Shown here: positions 8,577 to 19,294 of the stretch, piece after piece
Numbering within the stretch: position 1 is the stretch's first letter
Layout: the number at the start of each line of letters is the position of its first letter
DNA from: Anaeromicrobium sediminis
Lineage (GTDB): Bacteria; Bacillota; Clostridia; Peptostreptococcales; Thermotaleaceae
NCBI RefSeq assembly: GCF_002270055.1
Contig: NZ_NIBG01000001.1
Coordinates: 1-64,000 of the forward strand
Length of the DNA stretch: 64,000 nt
Direction of reading: 5' to 3'
Made by a program: the position numbers and the translations under genes
Notes under the pieces: model-generated
What the model was told of the DNA's origin: nothing
The model's input: the letters and a program-made list of their open reading frames with translations, nothing else
The model's database searches: none

Positions 8577-11036
8577 ATGTCTAGGTATGATTTTAGTACA
8601 ATTGAAAAAAAATGGCAGAGCTCATGGGATAAGGATAATGCCTTTGAGACAAAGAATGATACAGAAAAAGAAAAATATTATGTTTTAGAAATGTTTCCTT
8701 ATCCATCAGGAAAGTTACATATGGGACATGTTAGAAATTATTCTATAGGTGATGTGTTAGCTAGATTTAAAAAAATGAAAGGCTATAATGTTCTTCATCC
8801 TATGGGATGGGATTCCTTTGGTCTTCCAGCAGAAAATGCTGCCATTAAGCATGGAATACATCCTAACAAATGGACTTGGGAAAATATTGAAGAGATGAGA
8901 AATCAATTAAAAGAATTAGGCATAAGTTATGACTGGAATAGGGAAGTAGCTACTTGTCATCCAGATTACTACAAATGGACTCAATGGATTTTCTTACAAA
9001 TGTATAAAAATGGACTAGCATATAAGAAAAAATATCCTGTAAATTGGTGTCCATCATGTGAAACAGTTCTTGCCAATGAACAGGTTGTTGGTGGCCTATG
9101 TGAGAGATGTGATACGGCAGTAGGTAAAAAGGATTTAAGTCAATGGTATTTTAAAATAACAGATTATGCAGATGAATTATTAGAGGATATAGAAAAATTA
9201 AAGGGATGGCCAGAAAAAGTTAAAATAATGCAAAAAAATTGGATTGGTAAGAGTACTGGAGCAGAAATGTCCTTTAATATTGATGGGTTTGAGGAAAAAT
9301 TAGATATATTTACTACTAGACCAGATACTATTTGTGGAGTAACATATATGGTTTTAGCTCCAGAACATCCATATGTTCAAAAGTTAGCAAAAGGAACTGA
9401 GAATGAAGAGTCTGTAACTAAATTCAAAGAAAAATTACAACATATGTCTGAAATTGAAAGAACGTCTACAACAGTAGAAAAAGAGGGAGTTTTCCTAGGA
9501 AGATATGCTATTAACCCTGTTAATGGTAAGAAAATTCCAATATACATAGCAAACTATGTACTTATGGATTATGGTACTGGTGCTATTATGGCAGTACCTG
9601 CCCATGACGAAAGGGATTTTGAATTTGCAAAGAAATATAATCTTGATATAATTCCTGTAATAGAACCTAAGGATATGAAACTAGATGAAAACATGGAATG
9701 TGCCTATACTGGGGAAGGGATAATGATAAATTCTGGAGACTTTAATGGTACAGATAGTAAAGAAGGAATAGAGAAGATGGTAAACTTCCTAGAAGAAGAA
9801 GGCCTAGGGAAGAAAACTATCAACTTTAGACTTAGAGATTGGTTAATCTCTAGACAAAGATATTGGGGAACGCCTATTCCTGTAGTATATTGTGATGACT
9901 GTGGTACAGTGCCTGTAGAAGAAAAGGACTTACCATTAGAACTTCCAACGGATGTAGTATTTTCTGGTAAAGGAAAATCTCCACTTACTACAAGCGAAAG
10001 CTTTATGTATACTTCTTGTCCAAAATGTGGCAAAAAGGCTAAGAGAGAAACAGACACAATGGATACTTTTGTAGATTCTTCTTGGTACTTCTTAAGATAT
10101 GCAGATCCTAAGAATGACTTAGAAATATTTAGTAAGGAAATGGCAGATTATTGGATGCAAGTTGACCAATATATAGGAGGAGTAGAACATGCTATACTTC
10201 ACTTGTTATATGCAAGATTCTTTACGAAGGTATTAAGCAAACTGGGATATTGTTCTGATTCTGAGCCATTTGAGAACTTATTAACTCAAGGAATGGTTCT
10301 TAAAGACGGAGCTAAGATGTCTAAATCCAAAGGAAATGTAGTTAGTCCTAAAGAAATCATTGAAAAATATGGTGCAGATACGGCTAGAACATTTATACTA
10401 TTTGCTGCTCCTCCTGAAAGGGATTTAGAGTGGAGTGATGCAGGAGTAGAGGGTTGCTTTAGATTCTTAAATAGAGTATGGAGAGTAGTAGACGAACTAA
10501 AGAATATTGACTCAAGTAAAGACAGAGAATTAACTAGGGAAGATAAACAATTAAATTATATGATACACAACACTATAAAAAGAGTTAGTGAAGATATAGA
10601 AGAGAGATTTAATTTTAATACGGCAATAAGTGCTACTATGGAACTTATAAATGAAGTTTACAAGTATAAAGACTTAGATGGTGAAAAGAATGAAAAATTA
10701 TTAAAAGAGGCCCTTGAAACTATCGTAGTTCTATTAGCTCCATTTGCACCTCATATGACAGAAGAATTATGGAGTATATTAGGAAACGAAACTAGTGTAC
10801 ATGAAGCTAGTTGGCCAACTTACGATAAAAATGCTATTATAAAGGACGAAGTTGAAATAGTAGTTCAAGTAAATGGCAAGGTTAGAGATAAAATAGTTGT
10901 AGCAGCTAATATGAGTAAAGAAGATATGGAAAAAGAGGCTATGAGTAATGAAAAAATAGCTGGGTTAATAGCTGAAAAGAATATAATCAAGGTTATTGCA
11001 ATTCCAAAGAAATTAGTTAATATTGTTGTTAAGTAG
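8577..11036 (+). CDS. leuS: Leucyl-tRNA synthetase
   Basis: A class Ia synthetase that charges tRNA-Leu. The 819-residue product has the HIGH-type motif [15 protein letters not shown] near residue 40 and KMSKS at [12 protein letters not shown] near 580. It also has a CP1 editing domain ([20 protein letters not shown], with [15 protein letters not shown]) and zinc-type cysteines (CPSCE, CERC, CDDCG, CPKCG). ATG 8577 follows TTAGGAGGAG. Regulated by the T-box upstream. Confidence 0.98.
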   Translation: MSRYDFSTIEKKWQSSWDKDNAFETKNDTEKEKYYVLEMFPYPSGKLHMGHVRNYSIGDVLARFKKMKGYNVLHPMGWDSFGLPAENAAIKHGIHPNKWTWENIEEMRNQLKELGISYDWNREVATCHPDYYKWTQWIFLQMYKNGLAYKKKYPVNWCPSCETVLANEQVVGGLCERCDTAVGKKDLSQWYFKITDYADELLEDIEKLKGWPEKVKIMQKNWIGKSTGAEMSFNIDGFEEKLDIFTTRPDTICGVTYMVLAPEHPYVQKLAKGTENEESVTKFKEKLQHMSEIERTSTTVEKEGVFLGRYAINPVNGKKIPIYIANYVLMDYGTGAIMAVPAHDERDFEFAKKYNLDIIPVIEPKDMKLDENMECAYTGEGIMINSGDFNGTDSKEGIEKMVNFLEEEGLGKKTINFRLRDWLISRQRYWGTPIPVVYCDDCGTVPVEEKDLPLELPTDVVFSGKGKSPLTTSESFMYTSCPKCGKKAKRETDTMDTFVDSSWYFLRYADPKNDLEIFSKEMADYWMQVDQYIGGVEHAILHLLYARFFTKVLSKLGYCSDSEPFENLLTQGMVLKDGAKMSKSKGNVVSPKEIIEKYGADTARTFILFAAPPERDLEWSDAGVEGCFRFLNRVWRVVDELKNIDSSKDRELTREDKQLNYMIHNTIKRVSEDIEERFNFNTAISATMELINEVYKYKDLDGEKNEKLLKEALETIVVLLAPFAPHMTEELWSILGNETSVHEASWPTYDKNAIIKDEVEIVVQVNGKVRDKIVVAANMSKEDMEKEAMSNEKIAGLIAEKNIIKVIAIPKKLVNIVVK

Positions 11037-11040
11037 ATAA

Positions 11041-11070
11041 AAATAAGAGTCTTTCAAAAGACTCTTATTT
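11041..11070. terminator. Bidirectional terminator between leuS and dac gene
   Basis: A 13-bp perfect stem (AAATAAGAGTCTT/AAGACTCTTATTT) with TCAA loop, T-rich on both strands. It serves both convergent genes and overlaps the stop codon of the minus-strand gene. Confidence 0.85.
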
Positions 11071-12378
11071 TTTATATATATTAACTTGTTTGTATCTCTC
11101 TAATTTACGTTTGCGAATTTTACGACGTTTAATGCGTCCCATAGTAACAAAGGTTCTATAGATTAAGAATAATATGATTAGAGACAGAAATCCTATTAAA
11201 AATATTTTTCCAATATTAAAGTTGGAAAATAATTTTTTTTCCTCTACAGATCTATCCGATATTAAATCTACTTTTCCAAATTCCACATCATTGTTTGTGT
11301 AGACTATTTCACCAAGAACTTGGCCCTTTTCTATAGGGAGTTTTATTTCATCAAATATTTCAACCTTTTTTTCTATATCGTAACTATTATCCTTAGGAAC
11401 TGTTTTGTATAAAGTATCTTTAGTTAAAAGATTTACGTTTAAACTCTTATCATTATTTATATATATACTTTTAATTTTTTGATTTCCACTTGTAAGCTTT
11501 ATAGTTTTGAAATTTCCAAAGCCATAATCTAATAGTGTCCTAGTATCAGAATATATATTTTTACCTGTTGCCTTTAATACTACACTTATAACCCTATGTC
11601 CATCCTTTTGAGCTGTAGCTACTAAACATTGCTGAGCAGCAACTGTATATCCAGTTTTCATTCCATCTACAATATCATATTTTATATCTATTAGGTCCCC
11701 TTTATATTCCATCTTATTTCTGCTGCCAGTTCCCCATAAAAGCCTATTAGAATTTTTTAAATACCTAGTTTCTTCTTGTTTGTTTGTAGGAGGAATTTGA
11801 TATCTTGTTGTTTTTACAATTTCACGGAACTTTTCAATTTCCATAGCTTTTTTACCTATTAAAGCTAAGTCATAGGCTGTAGTTATATGTTTTGGATCTG
11901 GTAATCCATTTGGATTTGTAAAATTAGTATTTTTTGCTCCCAATTCCTTTGCCCGTTCATTCATTAAGCCTGCAAAGGACTTCACATCTCCAGAAATGTG
12001 TATTGCCAATGCCACGGCAGCATCATTAGCAGATTCTACTAATAAGGCATATAATAATTGCTCTATAGTAACTTTTTCACCTTCATTTAAATAAATTCGA
12101 CTACCATTTGTAAAGGGGCTTTTGCTGTCTATAGTAACAACTTCATCTAATTTACAATTTTCAAGAGTAAGTAAAGCTGTCATTACTTTAGTAGTACTTG
12201 CGGGATACATGGGGGTATTTCCATTTTTATCATATAACACATCGCCAGTTTCAAAATCTATCAATATGCCGCTAGGAGCACTTATTGTAGGTTTTGAAAC
12301 TGCAAATGCATTTGTACTAAATAATACATTAAATAATAGGATGAACACTAGTATAAAAGTGGTTAGATTTTTTTTCAC
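11065..12378 (-). CDS. D-alanyl-D-alanine carboxypeptidase (DacF/PBP5 type)
   Basis: A low-molecular-weight penicillin-binding protein that trims the terminal D-Ala of peptidoglycan stem peptides. The 437-residue product has a signal peptide and the active-site motifs SxxK (STTKVMT), SxN (SANDAAV) and KTG (GMKTGYT). A C-terminal beta-rich domain follows, then a membrane segment and a basic tail. I chose the GTG at 12378 because the in-frame ATG five codons upstream is part of the ATGGGAGG ribosome-binding site. DacF-type enzymes often act in spore cortex formation; whether this copy is vegetative or sporulation-specific cannot be told. Confidence 0.93.
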   Translation of the reverse strand: MKKNLTTFILVFILLFNVLFSTNAFAVSKPTISAPSGILIDFETGDVLYDKNGNTPMYPASTTKVMTALLTLENCKLDEVVTIDSKSPFTNGSRIYLNEGEKVTIEQLLYALLVESANDAAVALAIHISGDVKSFAGLMNERAKELGAKNTNFTNPNGLPDPKHITTAYDLALIGKKAMEIEKFREIVKTTRYQIPPTNKQEETRYLKNSNRLLWGTGSRNKMEYKGDLIDIKYDIVDGMKTGYTVAAQQCLVATAQKDGHRVISVVLKATGKNIYSDTRTLLDYGFGNFKTIKLTSGNQKIKSIYINNDKSLNVNLLTKDTLYKTVPKDNSYDIEKKVEIFDEIKLPIEKGQVLGEIVYTNNDVEFGKVDLISDRSVEEKKLFSNFNIGKIFLIGFLSLIILFLIYRTFVTMGRIKRRKIRKRKLERYKQVNIYKK

Positions 12379-12518
12379 GTTATTACCTCCCATAAGTTGA
12401 CTACCTTACTAGTATAGCAAAAACTAATGAGATTTTTAATAGGTTTAATGGAAATAGTTAAATAATCACATATATTGTTAAATAATATTAGGGATACTAT
12501 ATATTAGGAGGTGCACTA

Positions 12519-13088
12519 GTGAAAAAAGAAAAGATTATAGTAGGATTAATCATAATAGTTGCTTTAATATCCCTATGGAATAGTAGTTTAGTTAAAAAAA
12601 ATGATTCATATAAAATGTCTATTAATGAAATAAGAGATAATGTGGAGACTGACAATGAAAAAAATGTAAAAAAAAGTACACAAATTATAATAGATATTTG
12701 CGGTTGTGTTAAAAATCCAGGTATAATAGAATTAAAGGAAAATTCTAGAGTGGCAGATGCTGTCCAAATGGCTGGTGGATTTAGACAAAATGTAGATAGG
12801 GTAAAAGTTAATTTGGCTAAGAAATTAGTAGATGGAGAACAAATATATATCCCTTCTATAGATGATAAAAATGAAGAACAGTCATTAGAAGATAGAAAAG
12901 TAAATATTAATTTAGCCACCAAGGATGAACTGATTAATTTAAATGGCATAGGTGAAAGTTTGGCCATGAGAATAATAGAATATAGAAGTAACTATGGAAA
13001 TTTTGAAAAAATTAATGATATAATGAATGTGACCGGTATAGGTAGTAAAAAATTCAATAGTATTAAAGATTCCATATGTTGCTATTAG
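12519..13088 (+). CDS. comEA: ComEA-like helix-hairpin-helix protein
   Basis: ComEA proteins bind DNA at the cell surface during competence. The 189-residue product has an N-terminal membrane anchor and an SLBB-type domain (IDICGCVKNPGIIELKEN, RVADAVQMAGG). The C-terminal double HhH motif is INLATKDELINLNGIGESLA and IEYRSNYGNFEKINDIMNVTGIG. The start is GTG at 12519, 8 nt after AGGAGGTG. No other competence gene is nearby, so the role may be general DNA binding. Confidence 0.85.
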   Translation: MKKEKIIVGLIIIVALISLWNSSLVKKNDSYKMSINEIRDNVETDNEKNVKKSTQIIIDICGCVKNPGIIELKENSRVADAVQMAGGFRQNVDRVKVNLAKKLVDGEQIYIPSIDDKNEEQSLEDRKVNINLATKDELINLNGIGESLAMRIIEYRSNYGNFEKINDIMNVTGIGSKKFNSIKDSICCY

Positions 13089-13101
13089 ATGAGGTGATAA
13101 A

Positions 13102-14145
13102 ATGACAAAAGAGTTAGTAAAGTTAACTCAAATGGCTAGAACATCAGGATGAGCTGCCAAAATTGGGCCAGAGGATCTGGCTAAAGTATTATGCAACTTA
13201 CCTAAAATAGAAGATAAAAATTTAATAATAGGATTAGATACGGCTGATGATGCGGCTGTATATAAATTATCCGATGACACAGCAATAATACAAACACTGG
13301 ATTTTTTCACACCAGTAGTAGATGATCCCTATGAATTTGGACAAATTGCAGCGGCGAATTCATTAAGTGACGTATACGCTATGGGTGGAAAACCCCTTTT
13401 AGCTATGAATATAGTATGTTTCCCAACTTGTGTATCCTTAGATATTTTATCAGATATATTAAGGGGTGGAGCAGATAAAGTAAAGGAAGCTGGAGCCACT
13501 TTAGTAGGTGGACATAGTGTAGATGATAATGAACCTAAGTATGGATTATCCGTAACAGGTTTAGTTCATCCTGATAAGGTCATGGGAAATAATATGGCCA
13601 AAGAAGGAGATTTACTTGTTTTAACTAAACCTATAGGTAGTGGTATTTTAAATACTGCTATAAAGGCAGAACTTTTGTCCAATGAGGAAAAAAGAGAAGT
13701 AATTAGAATAATGGCTAATTTAAACAATGTAGCAGCAGAGGGCATGAATATATGCGAAGCTAATGCATGTACAGATATAACTGGATTTGGACTTTTAGGT
13801 CATTGTCTTGAGGTGGCAAAGGCTAGTGAGGTTAGTATTATAATAAATAGTGATAATATGCCAATTATGGGTAGGGCACTAGAATATGCTCAAATGGGAC
13901 TAATTCCCGCAGGTGCATATAAGAATGAGGATTACATAAAATCTGACTTAGAAATAAGTAATGAAGTAAATAGGGAATTGATAGATATAATGAATGATCC
14001 TCAAACATCAGGCGGTCTACTAGTATCAATACCAAAAGAAAGAGTATCTGATTTGATGGATTTTTATAAAAATAATTTGGATACAGAATTTAGCATTGTT
14101 GGAGAAGTTGTAAAAAAGAAGGACAAATATATTTATGTGAAATAG
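13102..14145 (+). CDS. selD: Selenide, water dikinase SelD, a selenoprotein (Sec at codon 17)
   Basis: SelD makes selenophosphate from selenide and ATP, the selenium donor for Sec-tRNA. The frame from ATG 13102 runs through an in-frame TGA at 13150-13152. It sits in the active-site loop TSG-U-AAKIGPEDL, where homologues have Cys or Sec. Downstream the frame continues as SelD, with GLDTADDAAVY, FFTPVVDDPYEFG, AAANSLSDVYAMGG and TDITGFGLLGH, 347 residues in all. ORF callers would start falsely at 13381 because of the TGA. A SECIS-like hairpin follows the TGA. selA, selB and the tRNA-Sec gene are close by, which supports recoding rather than a pseudogene. Confidence 0.96.
13167..13181 (+). promoter_or_regulatory. 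Bacterial SECIS-like hairpin in selD
   Basis: A 6-bp stem GCCAGA/TCTGGC with GGA loop begins 14 nt after the Sec TGA. Bacterial SECIS elements lie within the coding region just 3' of UGA and present a G-rich apical loop to SelB, so position and form fit. The outer stem is weak by eye. Confidence 0.65.
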
Positions 14146-14166
14146 GCATCATTAAGATGCCTTTTC
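14145..14166 (+). terminator. Hairpin after selD
   Basis: GGCATC-ATTAA-GATGCC followed by TTTT; it overlaps the stop codon. The T-run is short, so it may only attenuate transcription into selA. Confidence 0.55.
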
Positions 14167-14216
14167 AAATGCTAGAATAAACCATAATAAAATTTTATTT
14201 AAGTGGAGTGATTTAC

Positions 14217-15641
14217 ATGGCAGATAAAAGACGATTATTTAGTTTAATTCCTAAGGTAGATGATATTTTAAATGAAGAAAGAATAATGGAAATACTAGAG
14301 GATAATAATAGAGATTTTGTAGTCAAACATGTAAGACAAAATATAGAAAATATTAGAAAACATATTGTAGAATTGAAGGATAATGAAATTGAAAGTTTTA
14401 AAGTTGACGAGGACATGGTAATTTCAAATATAATAGAATCTGTAGAAAAAGAAAAGGCAATGAATTTAAGGAGAGTTATAAATGCTACAGGAGTAGTACT
14501 TCATACTAACTTAGGAAGAGCTCTTATTAATGATGAACTAAAAAATAGCATATGGGATGCTGTTAGTAATTATTCTAATTTAGAATACAATATAGAAACG
14601 GGAAAGAGGGGGTCTAGGTATTCTCACATAGAAGAGGTACTAGGACAGCTTACAGGGGCTGAAAGCGCTATGGTTGTAAATAATAATGCGGCAGCCGTAT
14701 TATTAGTTTTAAGCACTATGGCTAAGAATAAGGAAGTAATCGTATCTAGAGGACAATTAGTAGAGATTGGTGGCGCTTTTAGGGTTCCTGAGGTTATGGA
14801 ACAGGGAGGAGCCTTACTAAAAGAAGTAGGTACTACAAATAAAACTCATGTATGGGATTATGAAAATGCTATAGGTGAAGAAACGGGACTTTTATTGAAG
14901 GTTCATACGAGTAATTATAAGGTTGTAGGATTTACTAAGGAAGTATCAATTGATGAATTGGTAGAGATAGGAAATAAATACAATCTACCTACAGTTGAAG
15001 ATATAGGAAGTGGAACTTTAGTAGATTTCTCTAAGTATGGAATAATAAAGGAACCAACAGTGCAAGAGAGTATTAAAAAAGGTATAGATGTGGTTACTTT
15101 TAGTGGAGACAAGCTATTAGGGGGTCCTCAAGCAGGTATAATAGTTGGTAAAAAGAAATACATTGATGCTATGAAAAAGAATCCATTAACTAGGGCTATT
15201 AGAATAGATAAATTAACTTTGGCTGCCTTAGAAGGAACGCTAAGAACTTATCTTAGTGCTAAAAATCCGGAGAAAGAAATTCCTACTTTAAGAATGTTAA
15301 CTTATAGTCATGAGGAAATAAGTGAAAAGGCCCATAACTTATATGAGGTTTTAATAAATTCTTTAAAGGATTTTTTAATAGAAAAGGAAGAAGGCTATTC
15401 TCAAGTTGGAGGAGGATCTATGCCTACTGAGTATTTAAAAACTACTTTGATTAAAATAAATCATAAGGAAAAAAATGCTAACTGGATAGAAAAGAAAATG
15501 AGAGAAAGTAATATTCCAGTAATAGGTAGGATAAGTGAAGAGAATATATTATTAGACGTACGTACAATAAAAGAAGAAGAATTCAATATAATTAAAACAT
15601 GCTTAGTTGAAATAGAGAAAATGGCACAAGGGGGCAAGTAG
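14217..15641 (+). CDS. selA: L-seryl-tRNA(Sec) selenium transferase SelA
   Basis: SelA is a PLP enzyme that converts Ser-tRNA(Sec) to Sec-tRNA(Sec) with selenophosphate. The 474-residue product has [16 protein letters not shown], the glycine-rich [15 protein letters not shown], and the PLP-lysine motif [21 protein letters not shown] 14217 is 8 nt after GGAG; the GTG three codons earlier is less well placed. selB starts one base after its stop. Confidence 0.97.
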   Translation: MADKRRLFSLIPKVDDILNEERIMEILEDNNRDFVVKHVRQNIENIRKHIVELKDNEIESFKVDEDMVISNIIESVEKEKAMNLRRVINATGVVLHTNLGRALINDELKNSIWDAVSNYSNLEYNIETGKRGSRYSHIEEVLGQLTGAESAMVVNNNAAAVLLVLSTMAKNKEVIVSRGQLVEIGGAFRVPEVMEQGGALLKEVGTTNKTHVWDYENAIGEETGLLLKVHTSNYKVVGFTKEVSIDELVEIGNKYNLPTVEDIGSGTLVDFSKYGIIKEPTVQESIKKGIDVVTFSGDKLLGGPQAGIIVGKKKYIDAMKKNPLTRAIRIDKLTLAALEGTLRTYLSAKNPEKEIPTLRMLTYSHEEISEKAHNLYEVLINSLKDFLIEKEEGYSQVGGGSMPTEYLKTTLIKINHKEKNANWIEKKMRESNIPVIGRISEENILLDVRTIKEEEFNIIKTCLVEIEKMAQGGK

Positions 15642-15642
15642 G

Positions 15643-17532
15643 GTGAAAAATGTTGTAATTGGGACAGCAGGACATATAGACCATGGTAAGAGCACTTTAA
15701 TTAAGGCATTGACTGGTTTAGACCCGGATCGATTGAAAGAAGAGAAAAAAAGAGGTATTACTATAGATTTAGGATTTGCCGAGTTTGTGTTACCAAGTGG
15801 TAAAAGGGCAGGGGTAGTTGATGTACCAGGTCATGAAAAGTTTATAAAAAATATGTTAGCAGGTATAGGTGGTATAGACATAGTTTTGTTAGTAATTGCC
15901 GCTGATGAAGGAGTAATGCCTCAGACTCAAGAACATTTAGATATTCTATCCATATTGGAAATAGAAAAGGGTATTGTGGTACTTACTAAAACCGATTTAG
16001 TAGATGAAGATTGGCTTTCCCTAGTTAAGGAAGATATTAAGGAAAAACTAAAGGGGACTTTTTTAGAAGATGCTACCATGATGGAGGTCTCAGCCGTCGA
16101 AGGAAAAGGTTTAGATGAACTAGCCCATGAAATCGATAGACAAACAGATGAGTTAAAGGATAGAAACATAAACTTACCTCCAAGAATACCTATTGATAGG
16201 GTATTTTCCATATCAGGATTTGGAACTGTTATAACAGGAACTCAAATTGAAGGAACTTTCAAAGTTGGAGATGAAGTATTAATATATCCAAATAAAGTAG
16301 AGACAAAAATTAGAGGAATCCAAGTACATGGAAAGAGTGTGGATAGATCATATGCAGGGCAGAGGGTTGCCATAAATCTTGCCAATATGAAAAAAGAGGA
16401 TATTAAACGAGGAGATGTACTTAGTATAGATAAGGTATTAGAGCCAACTATGATGTTAGATGTAAAGGTTAATGTACTAAAAGAATCAAATTGGTCTATT
16501 AAAAATAGATCAAGGCTTAGACTATATCATGGTAGTTCTGAAATATTATGTAGAGCAGTGATTTTAGATAAAGAGGAAATATTACCAGGAGAATCTGCTT
16601 ATATTCAACTGAGACTAGAAGAAGAAGTTGTAGCAAAGAGAGATGATAAAATAGTACTTAGATTTTATTCACCTATGGAGACCATTGGGGGCGGATTTAT
16701 TATAGACTCCAACCCACATAAACATAAAAGATTTAAAGAGGACATAATTGAAAAATTACAATTAAAAGAAAAGGGAGACATAGAGGATCTCATTGAAGAG
16801 ATGATTAAGGTTAACAGTGAAAACTATGAAACTATGAAGTTTTACATAGATAAAGGTGAATTTGCAGAGAATGAGATGGAAAAGGTAATTGAAAAATTCA
16901 TTGAAGAAGATAAAGTGGTTAAGTTTGTAGATAATGTTATATTACATAAGGACTATTTAGAAAAGCTTGAAAAAAATATAATAAAGGAATTAAAAGATTT
17001 TCATAATAAAAATACTCTAAAGTCAGGAATGCTTAAGGAAGAGCTTAGAAATAGGGTAATGAAAAAAGTGAAAAACAAATTATATGATGATCTATTAGCT
17101 TATTTTGAAAGTGTATTAAATTTAGTAGAAAATAAAGTTTCATTAAAAGACTTTAAAGTTACCTATACTAAAGATCAAGAAGAAATAAAGAAAAAAATTG
17201 AAGACAATCTTACTAAAGGGAAATTTAGTCCTAGAACTATAAAAGAAATGGCTCAAACCTTTAAAGATGAAAATGAATTTAATAAGGTTATTCAATCTAT
17301 GATTGATTTTAATTTATTAATAAAATTAGATGAAAATATAGTTCTATACCACACGGTCTATAATGAGGCTGTAACAATGATAAAAGATTTTATAAAGGAT
17401 AATGATGGCATTACTCTTGGTCAGTGCAGAGATGTACTTAGTACTACAAGAAAATTTGCCCTTCCCCTATTAGAGTATTTAGATAACAATAAGATAACTA
17501 AGAGGCATGGAGACAAACGTATAATTAATTAG
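15643..17532 (+). CDS. selB: Selenocysteine-specific elongation factor SelB
   Basis: SelB is the GTPase that brings Sec-tRNA(Sec) to UGA codons marked by a SECIS hairpin. The 629-residue product starts at GTG 15643. It has the G motifs [32 protein letters not shown] and VLTKTD, EF-Tu-like domains II and III, and a C-terminal winged-helix region (about 370-629) that binds SECIS RNA. It follows selA by one base, so the two are coupled. Confidence 0.97.
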   Translation: MKNVVIGTAGHIDHGKSTLIKALTGLDPDRLKEEKKRGITIDLGFAEFVLPSGKRAGVVDVPGHEKFIKNMLAGIGGIDIVLLVIAADEGVMPQTQEHLDILSILEIEKGIVVLTKTDLVDEDWLSLVKEDIKEKLKGTFLEDATMMEVSAVEGKGLDELAHEIDRQTDELKDRNINLPPRIPIDRVFSISGFGTVITGTQIEGTFKVGDEVLIYPNKVETKIRGIQVHGKSVDRSYAGQRVAINLANMKKEDIKRGDVLSIDKVLEPTMMLDVKVNVLKESNWSIKNRSRLRLYHGSSEILCRAVILDKEEILPGESAYIQLRLEEEVVAKRDDKIVLRFYSPMETIGGGFIIDSNPHKHKRFKEDIIEKLQLKEKGDIEDLIEEMIKVNSENYETMKFYIDKGEFAENEMEKVIEKFIEEDKVVKFVDNVILHKDYLEKLEKNIIKELKDFHNKNTLKSGMLKEELRNRVMKKVKNKLYDDLLAYFESVLNLVENKVSLKDFKVTYTKDQEEIKKKIEDNLTKGKFSPRTIKEMAQTFKDENEFNKVIQSMIDFNLLIKLDENIVLYHTVYNEAVTMIKDFIKDNDGITLGQCRDVLSTTRKFALPLLEYLDNNKITKRHGDKRIIN

Positions 17533-17548
17533 TAAAATAGAAATATGA

Positions 17549-17585
17549 AACTAACCTTAATTTGGGAATTAAGGTTAGTTTTTTA
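17549..17585 (+). terminator. Terminator after selB
   Basis: A 14-bp perfect stem AACTAACCTTAATT/AATTAAGGTTAGTT with a 4-nt loop and T-run. Confidence 0.9.
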
Positions 17586-17621
17586 TTTATATGAATAAAA
17601 AGGACAGTTAACCATAAAGTG

Positions 17622-17646
17622 ATGATTTATACATTATGTAAATCAT
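17622..17646 (+). promoter_or_regulatory. Inverted repeat upstream of the SleB-type hydrolase
   Basis: ATGATTT and AAATCAT arms flank 11 nt, close to a possible -10 (GATATAAT, 17647-17654). The inner 14-mer ATTATGTAAATCAT recurs at 18735-18748 upstream of a broken ORF. This looks like an operator, but nothing shows which protein binds. Confidence 0.35.
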
Positions 17647-17682
17647 GATATAATTTTTGGTATTAGTGTGAGGAGGGAAAAC

Positions 17683-18657
17683 ATGATACTTAGATTAACT
17701 GGACTTGTTGTAGCTTTGGGGATTCTAGTGAGTACATTGCCAGTTCATGCCGATTCATATGTAATGCATACAGTGAAAAGCGGTGAGACATATTCAATAA
17801 TAGCTGAAAAATATAATAAGGATGAAGAAGAAATAAAAAAGTTAAATGATTCTTCAGAAGAATTGTACATGGGGAATTTAGTAAAGATTAAACCTATTAA
17901 AGGAAATAAGGACATAGGAATAAATGTGGATGGTGAACTGTTGAATGTAGATAGTGAACCATATATGGAAAATTCCAGAGTTTTTGTTCCTGTAAGCTTT
18001 ATAGCTAAGGCCCTAAATGTAGATGAAATTAAATGGGACGATGAGAATCAAAGTGCAATTATAAAGGATGATAATAAAAAAATTATTTTACCAATAAAAT
18101 CAGACCAGGCAATTATAGATGGTAAAAAAGTTAAATTAGATGCGCCTATTAATATTAATGATGGAAGAACTTTTGTTCCTGTTAGATTTGTAGCCCAAGC
18201 CCTTGAGTGTGATGTGGATTGGGATGGTAATAAATATACTGTCAACATAAGAAAAGATACAGAGTTGGTGGCAAAAGTACAGAAAAGCTATACAGAAGAA
18301 GATTTATATTGGTTATCTAGAATAGTAGAAGCAGAAGCTAAAGGAGAACCCTTTGATGGGAAATTAGCTGTAGCCAATTGTATAATAAATAGAAGAAAAC
18401 ATCCTGAATTTCCAAACAAAATAAAAGATGTTATATTTGACAAAAAATGGGGGTATCAATATACTCCTGTTGTGAATGGAACTATATACAATAATCCATC
18501 TGCAGATAGTATTAAGGCAGCTACCATGGCATTAGAAGGGAATAACAATATAGGGGATTGTCTGTATTTCTTAAATCCCAAAAAAATAACTAACTTTTGG
18601 ATAGTTAATAATAGAAAATATTATAAAACAATACAAGAACATGATTTTTATCTATAA
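17683..18657 (+). CDS. LysM / copper-amine-oxidase-N / SleB-type cell wall hydrolase
   Basis: Likely a secreted peptidoglycan hydrolase. The 324-residue product has a signal peptide (ending near HADS), one LysM domain (YVMHTVKSGETYSIIAEKYN), and a CuAO-N1 domain with the repeated forms RVFVPVSFIAKAL and RTFVPVRFVAQALECDVDWDG. At the C-terminus is a Hydrolase_2 (SleB/CwlJ) domain with RIVEAEAKGEPFDGKLAVA, whose glutamate is the expected catalytic acid. ATG 17683 is preceded by GAGGAGGG. SleB-type enzymes degrade spore cortex at germination; the surface-domain architecture leaves vegetative wall turnover open. Confidence 0.88.
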   Translation: MILRLTGLVVALGILVSTLPVHADSYVMHTVKSGETYSIIAEKYNKDEEEIKKLNDSSEELYMGNLVKIKPIKGNKDIGINVDGELLNVDSEPYMENSRVFVPVSFIAKALNVDEIKWDDENQSAIIKDDNKKIILPIKSDQAIIDGKKVKLDAPININDGRTFVPVRFVAQALECDVDWDGNKYTVNIRKDTELVAKVQKSYTEEDLYWLSRIVEAEAKGEPFDGKLAVANCIINRRKHPEFPNKIKDVIFDKKWGYQYTPVVNGTIYNNPSADSIKAATMALEGNNNIGDCLYFLNPKKITNFWIVNNRKYYKTIQEHDFYL

Positions 18658-18658
18658 G

Positions 18659-18690
18659 ATAGAGTAGACCTTTGGTCTACTCTATTTTAT
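18659..18690 (+). terminator. Terminator after hydrolase gene
   Basis: A 12-bp perfect stem ATAGAGTAGACC/GGTCTACTCTAT with TTT loop, followed by TTTTAT. Confidence 0.9.
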
Positions 18691-18762
18691 GTTAATCTCA
18701 AGCATAAGTAGATTTTCATGTATAATAGTACTATATTATGTAAATCATAAAGAGGTCTATTG

Positions 18763-18858
18763 ATGAAACAGTATCTAAGAAAAGCTATATATATAGTTAT
18801 TTGAATCTTATTTTTCTATTTACTATCCTACCTCTTCTTATTACGTCGAAAAATATAA
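18763..18858 (+). pseudogene. Truncated membrane-protein ORF with in-frame TGA
   Basis: ATG 18763 follows GAGG and encodes MKQYLRKAIYIVI, then TGA (18802-18804), then a strongly hydrophobic continuation ILFFYLLSYLFLL before a TAA at 18856-18858. The frame runs into the duplicated tRNA-Sec upstream sequence that begins at 18843, so the original gene was probably cut off when that junction formed. The TGA has no convincing SECIS, so I treat it as a plain stop. Confidence 0.4.
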
Positions 18859-18966
18859 AAAATATCCCTTGACATAAAATATAGACGTGCACTACTGTAG
18901 TAGTGACAAGGGAAAAGGTACTACATGGGAGTAGATGGTGGCTGGTGTTGCCTCTGGTCTTCAAAA
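18843..18966 (+). repeat. Direct-repeat copy 1: decayed selC promoter plus 5' half of tRNA-Sec
   Basis: This 124-nt block matches 20561-20684 with 12 differences by my count. All differences lie in the promoter part; the 40 nt of tRNA (18927-18966) are identical. The -35 TTGACA is kept (18869-18874), but the -10 is ACTACT instead of TATAAT. The match ends inside the anticodon loop, at the last A of GGTCTTCAAAA. The 3' half of the tRNA is absent, so the copy cannot make a tRNA. Confidence 0.9.
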
Positions 18967-19032
18967 TTTGACAAGTGATTCTCGGATAGTTTTTAATAGT
19001 GACGATTAATTGTATATAATGATTGGAAATAG

Positions 19033-19072
19033 CCACATGAGACGATTTGGAATTTCATGTGGTTTTAGTTGT
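19033..19072 (+). terminator. Terminator-like hairpin
   Basis: CCACATGA/TCATGTGG (8 bp, 14-nt loop) followed by TTTTAGTTGTTTTT. No intact gene lies directly upstream; it may be a leftover of the lost sequence. Confidence 0.45.
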
Positions 19073-19099
19073 TTTTGGACGGCTTCGGGCATTAAGGCG

Positions 19100-19278
19100 G
19101 CGTGTCGGCGGCGGAGATGACGTTTGCGACGGTGTAGGGTTATGGTAGACTATATTCGATGTTTTTACTAGGGTTGTGGGCTGGTTTATTTTCGTCATAA
19201 ATTGTTAATGCAATGATTGGAGGAACATTTTTAGCAGATGGTCTAGAAAGTGGTGTGGCTTATATATCCTTTCTATAG
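19100..19278 (+). pseudogene. Decayed membrane-protein fragment with a GC-rich patch
   Basis: One frame reads VSAAEMTFATV, stop, GYGRLYSMFLLGLWAGLFSS, stop, IVNAMIGGTFLADGL and GVAYISFL before a final stop. The glycine/leucine-rich pattern looks like a bacterial membrane protein interrupted by two stops. The stretch 19075-19140 is clearly richer in G and C than its surroundings. I do not recognise the parent family. Confidence 0.35.
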
Positions 19279-19294
19279 TCAGCTGTTAGAATTT

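Noticed and set aside
13128-13380. selD as a pseudogene with a nonsense mutation
   Set aside because: The TGA is at the known Sec position and the complete Sec machinery is next to it.
18763-18858. In-frame TGA near the sel genes as a second selenoprotein
   Set aside because: No SECIS-like hairpin follows, the frame is truncated at the repeat junction, and the TGA falls in a membrane segment.
18927-18966. Second tRNA-Sec gene
   Set aside because: Only the 5' half is present and the -10 box is lost.
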